From CAYZJV01 sp049310885 (lineage in GTDB: Bacteria > Spirochaetota > Spirochaetia > Sphaerochaetales > Sphaerochaetaceae), in assembly GCF_049310885.1 (NCBI RefSeq), contig NZ_JBMDYO010000004.1:62001-126000 (forward strand): a stretch of 64,000 bases of DNA, written 5' to 3'. Within the stretch, counting starts at the first letter, position 1. Every line of letters begins with the position of its first letter. A model generated the notes under the pieces. That model made no database searches, had not been told where the DNA came from, and was given only the letters and a program-made list of their open reading frames with translations. The translations under genes and the position numbers were made by a program. Below, one piece after another: positions 41,645-48,612 of this stretch.

Positions 41645-41677
41645 ACCTTCCGACAGCATATTTTGCTGCCGGAAGGT
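41645..41677 (+). other. Intercistronic hairpin after the sugar-binding protein gene
   Basis: ACCTTCCG (41645-41652) pairs with CGGAAGGT (41670-41677), and the stem continues after one mismatch with CAGCA/TGCTG, about 13 paired positions in total. No long T run follows. Such stems commonly stabilise the upstream binding-protein mRNA and lower read-through. Confidence 0.7.
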
Positions 41678-41728
41678 TGTATGATTACTGGACTGGTCTG
41701 AGGGAAACGACCATATAGGTGGGTTGGC

Positions 41729-43255
41729 ATGAGTGATGAATACATTCTCGAAGTACAGAATCTGACAAAGGACTTCCCCGGGGTGAGAGCTTTGGACAAT
41801 GTTCAGTTCAAAGTCCGCAGGGGGGAAATTCATTGTCTGGTTGGAGAAAATGGAGCTGGCAAGTCGACATTGATGAATGTGGTCAGTGGGGTCTATCCAA
41901 AGGGAACATATGAAGGGAAAGTAGTTTTTAAGGGTAAGGAGACCCACTACCGTAGTACCAAGGATAGTGAATTGGATGGGTTGGCGATCATCCACCAGGA
42001 ATTGACATTGAGTCCCTATCTTTCGATCTATGAAAATCTGTTTATTGGCCATATGAGGACGAAATTCGGAATAATCGATTGGGATGCATGTCTGAAAGAT
42101 TCATATCCATTACTGAAACGTGTGGGACTGAAGGAAAAGCCCCAGACCATCGTGAGTAGGATGAGTGTGGGAAAACAACAGTTAGTTGAAATAGCGCGAG
42201 CAATTTCCCAAGATGCTGAATTGTTGATTTTTGACGAGCCAACCTCATCTTTGAATGATGATGAAAGCCAAAAACTATTGGATTTGATGTGTGAATTCCG
42301 CAAAGAGGGAATCACTTGCATCATGATTTCCCATAAGTTGGATGAAGTCCTCGCTGTGGCCGATTCTATAACCATACTTCGTGATGGACAGTCGATTGTG
42401 TCCCATGATCTAAGGGAGAGAGAAGTCTCCGAACAGGAAATTATCAGGGATATGGTAGGACGTGAACTGAAGAATCTCTTCCCAAAGAAAGAGCCCGACA
42501 TTGGCGATGTGGTCTTTGAGGTTAAGAATTGGAGTGTATACCATCCCGATTATCATACTATGAAAATTGTCGATGATGCCTCCTTCTTCGTGAGGAAGGG
42601 GGAAATCGTCAGCTTTTGTGGCCCTATGGGTGCAGGACGTACCGAGATGATGATGAGTATTTTCGGTAACTCCTACGGTTTTGGAGCAACGGGAGATATC
42701 TTGTTGAATGGTAATAAAGTTACCTTCAGAAATCCAAAGGATGCCATTGAACAAGGAGTCGGATACGTCAGTGAAGATCGTAAGACTCTCGGTCTAATTC
42801 TTATCCAGGATGTGGTGACCAATATTACAAACTCGAGTCTACCAAAATTGGCGAAAAGGGGTGTACTCGATCAGGATATGCAATTGAAGAAAGCTGAAGA
42901 GTATCGGGATGCCTTGCAGATCAAAACACCTTCCATGTTCCAGTTGGTGAGAAACCTCTCAGGAGGAAACCAACAAAAAGTTGTTCTCAGTCGCTGCCTA
43001 CTTGCCGACCCGGATGTATTCATCGTTGATGAACCTACCCGAGGTATCGATGTAGGCGCTAAGTTTGAGATCTACAGTATCCTGAACGAAATGGTCAAAC
43101 AGGGAAAAAGTGTGATTGTCGTATCGTCCGAGCTAGCTGAGGCAATCAGCATGTCCGATAGGATATACGTGATGAATGATGGACGGATCAAAGGAGTCTT
43201 GGATCGTGAGGAAGCTACCCAAGAACGCATTATGCACATGGCACTCATAGATTAG
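41729..43255 (+). CDS. gguA: Sugar ABC transporter ATPase, double-domain (GguA/XylG type)
   Basis: A 508 aa CUT2-type ATPase with two ABC halves. The first has Walker A VGENGAGKSTL near residue 39, Q-loop HQELTLSPYLSIYENLF, a divergent signature (RMSVGKQQLVEIARAI) and Walker B LLIFDEPTSSLND. The second has the degenerate Walker A GPMGAGRTE typical of this family, signature LSGGNQQKVVLSRCL and Walker B VFIVDEPTRGIDVG. The GPMGAGRTE form and overall order fit GguA/MmsA-like multiple-sugar ATPases. It lies between the binding protein and permease genes; the permease follows after 9 nt. Confidence 0.9.
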   Translation: MSDEYILEVQNLTKDFPGVRALDNVQFKVRRGEIHCLVGENGAGKSTLMNVVSGVYPKGTYEGKVVFKGKETHYRSTKDSELDGLAIIHQELTLSPYLSIYENLFIGHMRTKFGIIDWDACLKDSYPLLKRVGLKEKPQTIVSRMSVGKQQLVEIARAISQDAELLIFDEPTSSLNDDESQKLLDLMCEFRKEGITCIMISHKLDEVLAVADSITILRDGQSIVSHDLREREVSEQEIIRDMVGRELKNLFPKKEPDIGDVVFEVKNWSVYHPDYHTMKIVDDASFFVRKGEIVSFCGPMGAGRTEMMMSIFGNSYGFGATGDILLNGNKVTFRNPKDAIEQGVGYVSEDRKTLGLILIQDVVTNITNSSLPKLAKRGVLDQDMQLKKAEEYRDALQIKTPSMFQLVRNLSGGNQQKVVLSRCLLADPDVFIVDEPTRGIDVGAKFEIYSILNEMVKQGKSVIVVSSELAEAISMSDRIYVMNDGRIKGVLDREEATQERIMHMALID

Positions 43256-43264
43256 GAGGAACAC

Positions 43265-44458
43265 ATGACAAACGGAGCTAACATAGAACATATCTCTTTC
43301 TTTGAATTGGCCAAGCAGAACATGCGTAAGCTTTCCATGTTCATTATGCTTGGTCTTATCATGATAGTATTCGCTATCCTGACCGGGGGTGTTAACCTCA
43401 CTCCACGAAATATCACGAATATTTTTATCCAGAACAGCTATATCCTTATATTGGCCGTAGGCATGGTCTTGGTAATTATTATTGGCAATATCGATCTCTC
43501 TGTGGGATCTTTGATTGCATTTCTTGGTGCTCTAAGTGCAATGATCTACAATACTGGAATCGGATTGATACCGACTTTGGTATTCTCTCTCATCCTTGGA
43601 GCGGTTATTGGCAGTTTCCAGGCGTTCTGGATTGCTTACATGAAGATACCTGCGTTCATCGTAACATTGGCAGGAATGTTATTGTTCCGAGGATTGACCT
43701 ACATTATCACCAATGTTACTCCTATTTCGCTGATTGATGACAATTTTAAGAAAATAGCCTCTGGTTCTATGAGAATCGACGGTTTCAATATTGGTGGTCT
43801 CGATGGACTATCACTTCTTGTAATGGTTGTTATAATAGTCTTGCTCGTTTGGAATACGCTTCACCAAAGAAATAGGAAAATTAAAAAGGGGTTTACTGTT
43901 CTTGCTTTCCAGTATGATCTGTTCAAGATGATAGGTCTTTCTGCGCTTATTATCTTTGTATTCACCAGATTCGCTGCTTATCGCGGTATTCCGACAGTAG
44001 GTTTAGTCCTGTTTATTGTAACGGCGATATTCGTTTTCATTACCAACAATACGGTTATCGGTCGTTATATTTATGCGGTAGGTGGAAACGCAAAATCGGC
44101 CAAGCTCAGTGGAATAAATTCCGAACAGGTCGTTTTTGTAACCCATGTTATCATGGGTGTACTTAGTGGTCTCTCCGGTCTTGTTTTTACTGCATACATG
44201 AACTCAGCCCTCCCACAAGCGGGTGATGGCTTCGAGCTTGATGCGATCGCTTCTTGTTTTATCGGTGGTGCGGCGGCCTCTGGTGGTATCGGTACTATTA
44301 TCGGTGCAATTACTGGTGGTCTGGTTATGGGAGCGATCAATAACGGCATGTCTTTGATGAACATTGGAGCAGACTGGCAATATGTTGTGAAAGCTTCAAT
44401 TCTCTTACTGGCTGTATTCTACGATATCTGGTCAAGAAGAAAGACTGGCCTCGGTTAA
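43265..44458 (+). CDS. gguB: Sugar ABC transporter permease (GguB/XylH type)
   Basis: A 397 aa BPD_transp_2 permease with about ten hydrophobic segments. Family features include ILAVGMVLVIIIGNIDLSVGS, AFWIAYMKIPAFIVTLAGMLLFRGL and YAVGGNAKSAKLSGI, as well as FELDAIASCFIGGAAASGGIG. AGGAGG just before the ATG gives strong initiation. It is the last gene of the operon and is followed by a strong terminator. Confidence 0.9.
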   Translation: MTNGANIEHISFFELAKQNMRKLSMFIMLGLIMIVFAILTGGVNLTPRNITNIFIQNSYILILAVGMVLVIIIGNIDLSVGSLIAFLGALSAMIYNTGIGLIPTLVFSLILGAVIGSFQAFWIAYMKIPAFIVTLAGMLLFRGLTYIITNVTPISLIDDNFKKIASGSMRIDGFNIGGLDGLSLLVMVVIIVLLVWNTLHQRNRKIKKGFTVLAFQYDLFKMIGLSALIIFVFTRFAAYRGIPTVGLVLFIVTAIFVFITNNTVIGRYIYAVGGNAKSAKLSGINSEQVVFVTHVIMGVLSGLSGLVFTAYMNSALPQAGDGFELDAIASCFIGGAAASGGIGTIIGAITGGLVMGAINNGMSLMNIGADWQYVVKASILLLAVFYDIWSRRKTGLG

Positions 44459-44480
44459 TTCAAACAGGTTTAATGAAGAG

Positions 44481-44513
44481 TAGGGCGGGTCTATAAAACC
44501 CGCCCTAGTTTTT
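44481..44513 (+). terminator. Strong intrinsic terminator of the sugar ABC operon
   Basis: A perfect 10 bp stem TAGGGCGGGT (44481-44490) / ACCCGCCCTA (44498-44507) with a 7 nt loop is followed by GTTTTT. It lies 22 bp after the permease stop. It may also serve the convergent DUF1015 gene, whose stop is 15 bp further on. Confidence 0.9.
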
Positions 44514-44527
44514 GCTCTTGTTCTGAT

Positions 44528-45850
44528 TTAGATGTTCTTTATCTTGCGTCCTTCCATATAAAATCTTTTCTCATGAGCTTCTCCCATGCTGAATGTCTTA
44601 CGAGGTAGGGCTCCATCTGCGATTATTGTATCGAAGAAAGTGCTCTTTTCTATGGCTGGTAAAAAAAGTCCAATATTCCCTCTTTTTGTACCAATATTTT
44701 TTGTTACGTCGGCGCCATGGATATAATCGACCGATATAGAGTTCTGATCAGACAGAAGTGAATCGATTACAGCTTGCAATGTACCTGCAGCTATGCTGGA
44801 TTGTGGTTCTTGCAGAGTTACAATTGAAAGTCCGTCCTCATCAGCATAACCAAATTTCTGAAGATCACCTTTGGTGTCGAGAATCGACTCGATCTCATTG
44901 AGATTTTCAACGTTTTCAAAGATAAACGAACTACAATGCTTTCCTAATTCCTGAAGGAAATCTTCCTTGCTAATAGAGAAAAGGACTCGATGGATAGGTT
45001 CGAAAACCAAGCCTGGGTCGAATATATTTTCCAATTCAACCAATGCAAAGCGTGCTGGATGGTTTGCAATCTCTTCTGTGGTTAGTGTTTTCTTGATATC
45101 CTCCCAACAGGCTTTTGCGGTAGCAAGTGAATGGTTTCCATCTCCCATTGCGAAGAGTAGTGGGTTCTGAGGATCAAGCCCTGCATGCAGCGATTCGAAA
45201 GCCAATGAAAGATCATCGAGTCGGTCTTCGGAAACCTGGTAGGCAGTTACATGACCACCTCCCTCCATAAGGTCTGTATCGTATACTTTTTGTAATGTCT
45301 TTCTTTGATCAATGAGAGGTTCGATAATAGATTTCTTTTGATCGCTGATAAGAACGAGTATGTGGGGAAACTCCAATGGTGCGTCCTTTCGGATCTGTTT
45401 TCTAGGGGGAATCCGACTTAGTATCGTTCCCTCGGTCGCACGCACATAAGTTTTGGAATCTTCTGCGTAATCATAGTGTTCAAGATCCAACGCAACTATC
45501 AGACCCCATCTGCCTGGACCTTCTCCTGTTGTTCGATGGACCAGGAAAAAACTCTCCTTATATGTATCGAAGAGGTCCTCTTTCAAATATTTGGCCATAG
45601 TGGCATTAATTCGATCAATTCTCTTTTGAGGATCCTTTTCCTCAAGATATGCCTCTGGATAGATGAGTCTCAGTGTGGATGGATTGTCCCCTACGTAGTT
45701 TTCCACCCGCTGCCAATACTCAGGTTCTGAAGTGTATTGATCACAAGCGACTACAGCCCATTTTTTCAAGTCGACATTTTTTTTGGGAATCAAGATATCG
45801 GGAGTTCCTACTCCCAATCTTCTCAGTCTACCAATAGCGTTGTTTTCCAT
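44528..45850 (-). CDS. DUF1015 family protein
   Basis: Function unknown. The 440 aa protein matches DUF1015 over its full length: GTPDILIPKKNVDLKKWAVV, ACDQYTSEPEYWQRV, RIYPE-like LRLIYPEAYL, FFLVHRTTGEGPGRWG, ILVLISDQKKSIIEPL, VTAYQVSED and LFAMGDGNHSLATAKACW. The GDGNHS motif is a family hallmark and a possible active-site segment. It is often called a conserved protein of central metabolism, but no reaction is established to my knowledge. It has its own promoter and an AAGGAA ribosome binding site, and diverges from the small membrane protein gene. Confidence 0.88.
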   Translation of the reverse strand: MENNAIGRLRRLGVGTPDILIPKKNVDLKKWAVVACDQYTSEPEYWQRVENYVGDNPSTLRLIYPEAYLEEKDPQKRIDRINATMAKYLKEDLFDTYKESFFLVHRTTGEGPGRWGLIVALDLEHYDYAEDSKTYVRATEGTILSRIPPRKQIRKDAPLEFPHILVLISDQKKSIIEPLIDQRKTLQKVYDTDLMEGGGHVTAYQVSEDRLDDLSLAFESLHAGLDPQNPLLFAMGDGNHSLATAKACWEDIKKTLTTEEIANHPARFALVELENIFDPGLVFEPIHRVLFSISKEDFLQELGKHCSSFIFENVENLNEIESILDTKGDLQKFGYADEDGLSIVTLQEPQSSIAAGTLQAVIDSLLSDQNSISVDYIHGADVTKNIGTKRGNIGLFLPAIEKSTFFDTIIADGALPRKTFSMGEAHEKRFYMEGRKIKNI

Positions 45851-45885
45851 AGAAAATTCCTTTGCAAATTGTGTTTTGTCTTAAT

Positions 45886-45914
45886 ATTGTAGGTGAATAA
45901 TGGCAAATCCGCAA
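45886..45914 (-). promoter_or_regulatory. Promoter of the DUF1015 gene
   Basis: On the minus strand TTGCGG (45914-45909), a 17 bp spacer and TACAAT (45891-45886). This gives a leader of about 28 nt to the ATG at 45850. Confidence 0.5.
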
Positions 45915-45948
45915 TATTTAATTCCTATATCAGCGTTAAGCATTCTTA

Positions 45949-45957
45949 TGTTATAAT
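45949..45957 (+). promoter_or_regulatory. Extended -10 promoter, leaderless type
   Basis: TGT (45949-45951) followed by TATAAT (45952-45957) is a perfect extended -10 element. No -35 match is present. It ends 6 nt before the ATG at 45964. Confidence 0.6.
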
Positions 45958-45963
45958 CGTCTT

Positions 45964-46308
45964 ATGTTGCGATTACGAAGAACTTTGGCATTTGGTGCCA
46001 GGGTCCATAATTATATCCTTTTGCTCTATTTCTTCTCCTTTATTCTATTCGCAATGCAATTATGGTGGGAAACTACTAGGCAGTTCTCATCTGCTGTCAT
46101 GTTCATCTCGACTTTATTGGCGATTGTTGGCATTGCTTACGCGGTGATACTGATATTGATTGCCATTTTTCTTTGGCTGGTGGATAAGGTCTTCCCCTTC
46201 TGGGATTTTTTTTCCTCCCTAGTCAGGGGGGCAATGTTCCTAACCGGTTGGACGATTATCTCACTGTTCTCGTCCCTTTCGCATGAAGGAGTTGTCATAC
46301 ATTTTTAA
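45964..46308 (+). CDS. Small integral membrane protein of unknown function
   Basis: Not recognised. The 114 aa protein has a basic N terminus (LRLRRTLAFGARVHN), then three strongly hydrophobic segments (YILLLYFFSFILFAMQLW; VMFISTLLAIVGIAYAVILILIAIFLWLV split over the middle; GAMFLTGWTIISLFSSL). It therefore probably spans the inner membrane three or four times. No Shine-Dalgarno lies before the ATG. A perfect extended -10 box 6 nt upstream suggests translation from a leaderless transcript. Chorismate mutase follows after 17 nt with its own GAGGAG, so they are likely co-transcribed. Confidence 0.65.
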   Translation: MLRLRRTLAFGARVHNYILLLYFFSFILFAMQLWWETTRQFSSAVMFISTLLAIVGIAYAVILILIAIFLWLVDKVFPFWDFFSSLVRGAMFLTGWTIISLFSSLSHEGVVIHF

Positions 46309-46325
46309 CGAGGAGTTACATTACC

Positions 46326-46706
46326 ATGAATGATCGTCTATTTGCGGTACGTGGTGCAACACAAGTGGCGTTCGATGACAAGCAAACGATAGAGGCAGCT
46401 GTCATAGAATTATTCAAAGCAATCATAGAGACGAATAAATTGTCTTACGATGCAGTGGTATCGGTCCAATTCACGATAACACCAGATCTACATACCTATA
46501 ATCCCGCGACAGCTCTCCGTAACTATGAAGGAACTTCTGCCCTCCCTCTTTTTTGTATGCAGGAGCCGATTGTCGATAATATGCTCGACCGGGCTATTCG
46601 TGTTCTTATCCATTACTATGCTCCAGCCGACCATTTCCAAAAACACGTGTATCTTCATGGGGCAGCTTCTTTGAGGCCGGATTTAGTCGATTTCCCAAAG
46701 AAGTGA
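46326..46706 (+). CDS. aroH: Chorismate mutase, AroH type
   Basis: Converts chorismate to prephenate on the way to phenylalanine and tyrosine. The 126 aa protein belongs to the monofunctional AroH class (Bacillus subtilis type), trimeric with a barrel fold. It shows the N-terminal FAVRGATQV (catalytic Arg), SVQFTITPDL, RNYEGTSALPLFCMQE (catalytic Glu region), RAIRVLIHYYAP (second Arg) and the C-terminal VYLHGAASLRPDL. GAGGAG lies ~10 nt upstream. aroB of the same pathway is elsewhere in the window (15888). Confidence 0.93.
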   Translation: MNDRLFAVRGATQVAFDDKQTIEAAVIELFKAIIETNKLSYDAVVSVQFTITPDLHTYNPATALRNYEGTSALPLFCMQEPIVDNMLDRAIRVLIHYYAPADHFQKHVYLHGAASLRPDLVDFPKK

Positions 46707-46758
46707 ACGATACATTGTCGTGCCTAAGGCAACAGTCGTGATTGAGTGCAGGGACTGT

Positions 46759-46783
46759 AAGGTTGAAATACCTTTCAAACCTT
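46759..46783 (+). terminator. Weak hairpin after chorismate mutase
   Basis: AAGGTTGAAA (46759-46768) pairs with TTTCAAACCTT (46773-46783) with one bulged A and a 4 nt loop. Only short T content follows. It may end the 45964-46706 transcript before the promoter at 46805. Confidence 0.35.
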
Positions 46784-46804
46784 TCATAAGTCTCAACTCT
46801 TTTG

Positions 46805-46832
46805 TTGACATAAAATGATGTAAGTGTATGAT
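46805..46832 (+). promoter_or_regulatory. Strong promoter of the exported helical-repeat protein gene
   Basis: TTGACA (46805-46810), a 16 bp spacer and TATGAT (46827-46832), with AAGGAG at 46847-46852 placed 6 nt before the ATG at 46859. The leader is about 20 nt. Confidence 0.7.
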
Positions 46833-46858
46833 ATAAAAGCACACATAAGGAGTTTTCT

Positions 46859-47779
46859 ATGAAAATGAGACTGGTAACTTCTCTCGTTCTCTTGTTGGTT
46901 TCTCTATCTCTCTTGTCAGCTGTTTCACCGAAGATTGAACAAGCCGATGCACTCTACTGGAATGACCGATTAGAAGAGGCGCAAGAGCTCTTACTTGACA
47001 GTCTGAATGTGGCTTCGGACGCGACTGAAAAGGCGGAGATACTTTGGCGTTTATCCCGTGTGACACTTGCGATGGGAGATGAGCGAGAAGTTTTGGGCGC
47101 TAGTGACGATGAATTGTTCGCAACGTATGAAAAGGCAGAGAAGTTTGCTATGGATTCCTTGGCATTAGCCGAGTTGCCGGATGCGATTGTTTATAAAGCT
47201 TCGAGTATAGGCCGTTGGGGAGAAACTAAAGGTCCGCTGAATGCTCTATCAAAGGCAAAACCCATGCGTGACGATTTTACCCACCTTATTGACGAGATGG
47301 GAATCAAAGATAGAACAATAAGCTGGTATGTGTTAGGTCAACTCTATTTCCAGTTACCTGGATGGCCTATCTCTTTCGGAGACTTGGATACAGCTATCTC
47401 CTATACACGGAAAGCCATAGATACCATTCCACCCGAAAATTTGTATCCCGGTCACTTTAAAGCACTTGCAGAGATGTTATGGAAGCGAGATTTAAGTACT
47501 TCTAAACGAAATTCAGAGTTGAAGTCGATGGAGAAGGACTGGAAAAAGAATGCTGGTAAAAGTACTGTGGATCAACATGCTTACTACGAAGGGGCAAATG
47601 GACCGGGGGCTACTCCCTTTTATTCCCCTGTGGCGTTGAATAAGATGAGTGATCGACAGGAAGCTGTGATGTTGCTTCAATACGCCGTGGCAAAATACAA
47701 TGTATGGCCGTTCCACTCGAGAGCGGACAAACGTAATTTGGAAGAAATTAATGCCTTCTTGAAAGAATGGGGATTTTGA
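46859..47779 (+). CDS. Exported TPR-like helical protein
   Basis: Function unknown. The 306 aa protein has a signal peptide (LVTSLVLLLVSLSLLSAVS), so it is periplasmic or outer-membrane associated. The mature part is helical with TPR-like pairs: ADALYWNDRLEEAQELLLDSL, KAEILWRLSRVTLAMGD, ISWYVLGQLYFQLPGWPISF, LDTAISYTRKAIDTIPPE, and a C-terminal REDAVMLL-like RQEAVMLLQYAVAKYNVWP. The conserved-looking LPGWPISFGD and NLYPGHFKALAEML segments resemble exported TPR proteins of other spirochaetes. It has a strong promoter and ribosome binding site of its own. Confidence 0.75.
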   Translation: MKMRLVTSLVLLLVSLSLLSAVSPKIEQADALYWNDRLEEAQELLLDSLNVASDATEKAEILWRLSRVTLAMGDEREVLGASDDELFATYEKAEKFAMDSLALAELPDAIVYKASSIGRWGETKGPLNALSKAKPMRDDFTHLIDEMGIKDRTISWYVLGQLYFQLPGWPISFGDLDTAISYTRKAIDTIPPENLYPGHFKALAEMLWKRDLSTSKRNSELKSMEKDWKKNAGKSTVDQHAYYEGANGPGATPFYSPVALNKMSDRQEAVMLLQYAVAKYNVWPFHSRADKRNLEEINAFLKEWGF

Positions 47780-47780
47780 C

Positions 47781-47810
47781 TTGACACTTAGGTCCATTTT
47801 TCCGTATTCT
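47781..47810 (+). promoter_or_regulatory. Promoter of the tRNA-Thr gene
   Basis: TTGACA (47781-47786), an 18 bp spacer and TATTCT (47805-47810), directly after the preceding stop codon. Transcription would start near 47817, 6 nt before the mature tRNA. Confidence 0.7.
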
Positions 47811-47822
47811 AGCACGGAAACC

Positions 47823-47896
47823 GCCACCTTAGCTCAGCTGGCCAGAGCACGTGACTTGTAATCTCGGGGTCGTCAGTTCGAATCTGACAGGTGGCT
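47823..47896 (+). tRNA. tRNA-Thr (anticodon TGT)
   Basis: A 74 nt cloverleaf with acceptor stem GCCACCT/AGGTGGC, D stem GCTC/GAGC, anticodon loop CTTGTAA (TGT, Thr), T stem GTCAG/CTGAC with loop TTCGAAT, and discriminator T. CCA is not encoded, so the CCA enzyme is needed. The anticodon stem CGTGA/TCTCG has one T-T mismatch at the middle pair (29-41). Confidence 0.93.
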
Positions 47897-48013
47897 AAAG
47901 GATATATATGGGGGATTCTCATAGTGTATCCGAGGTGTTTTACTGGCATCTTTTTTTATGTTTGACTTGACTATTTTACCTCTATTGGGTAAGGTGACCG
48001 AGTCAAAAGCAAC

Positions 48014-48095
48014 GGGGAGGTTCCCGAGCGGTCAAAGGGGGCAGACTGTAAATCTGTTGGCTCAGCCTTCGAAGGTTCGAATCCTTCTCTCCCCA
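48014..48095 (+). tRNA. tRNA-Tyr (anticodon GTA)
   Basis: An 82 nt type II tRNA with acceptor GGGGAGG/TCTCCCC (last pair G-T), anticodon stem GCAGA/TCTGT, loop CTGTAAA (GTA, Tyr), the long variable arm expected of bacterial tRNA-Tyr, and T arm GAAGG-TTCGAAT-CCTTC. Discriminator A is followed by AAAAA, so CCA is not encoded. The gap from tRNA-Thr (47897-48013) has a T7 run at 47952-47958 and overlapping TTGACT sequences but no clear promoter. Confidence 0.94.
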
Positions 48096-48133
48096 AAAAA
48101 CAGGTCTACTCCTTAGGGACGGACCTGTTTTTT
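48095..48133 (+). terminator. Intrinsic terminator after tRNA-Tyr
   Basis: CAGGTC (48101-48106) pairs with GACCTG (48122-48127), extended by the A run 48095-48100 pairing with T6 at 48128-48133. The stem is symmetric enough to work on both strands. Confidence 0.8.
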
Positions 48134-48146
48134 CTTTGTTGGGGGT

Positions 48147-48602
48147 ATGATGGGTTATTTCTACGATGAGGGGCTCCAGTTCACTTGCCAACCTGGTTGC
48201 CGCTACTGTTGTGGTGTTGAACCAGGTTATGTTTTTCTTACAAAAGACGATTTGACCCGATTGACAGACCACTTTGGGCTTTCTTCCAGACAATTCCTAC
48301 AACGCTATTGCCGAAAGGTACCTATGGGTAGTATCTCTTATATAAGTCTTTTGGAAAAAGATAACCATGATTGTGTATTTCTTGCCAGTCATGGATGTAG
48401 TGTATATGAGGTGCGTCCGGTACAATGTGCGACGTATCCATTCTGGAATACGATAATACAAGATCGTCAATCGTGGGAACGTGAGGCATCTTGGTGTCCA
48501 GGCATAGGTATCGGAGAGCTACATGGTAAGGCTGAGATCGATCGTATGGTGAGCATGCGTGAAGGTGTCGAACCTGCCGTTTGGGAAGATTTTGTAGACT
48601 AA
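48147..48602 (+). CDS. YkgJ-family cysteine cluster protein
   Basis: A 151 aa member of the YkgJ/UPF0153 family, small proteins thought to bind zinc or an iron-sulfur cluster; role unknown. The N-terminal FTCQPGCRYCCGVEPGYVFLT and the later GCSVYEVRPVQCATYPFW carry the conserved cysteines (CxxxCxxCC, then C...C). The family motif RPxxCxxYPF is intact. GGGGG just before the ATG may act as ribosome binding site; a second ATG is 3 nt on. It follows the tRNA terminator and precedes dnaG by 10 nt. Confidence 0.85.
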   Translation: MMGYFYDEGLQFTCQPGCRYCCGVEPGYVFLTKDDLTRLTDHFGLSSRQFLQRYCRKVPMGSISYISLLEKDNHDCVFLASHGCSVYEVRPVQCATYPFWNTIIQDRQSWEREASWCPGIGIGELHGKAEIDRMVSMREGVEPAVWEDFVD

Positions 48603-48612
48603 TTGGGAGTGT

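Noticed and set aside
47962..47995. Promoter for tRNA-Tyr
   Set aside because: Two overlapping TTGACT sequences exist but no -10 at a proper distance; co-transcription with tRNA-Thr is equally likely.
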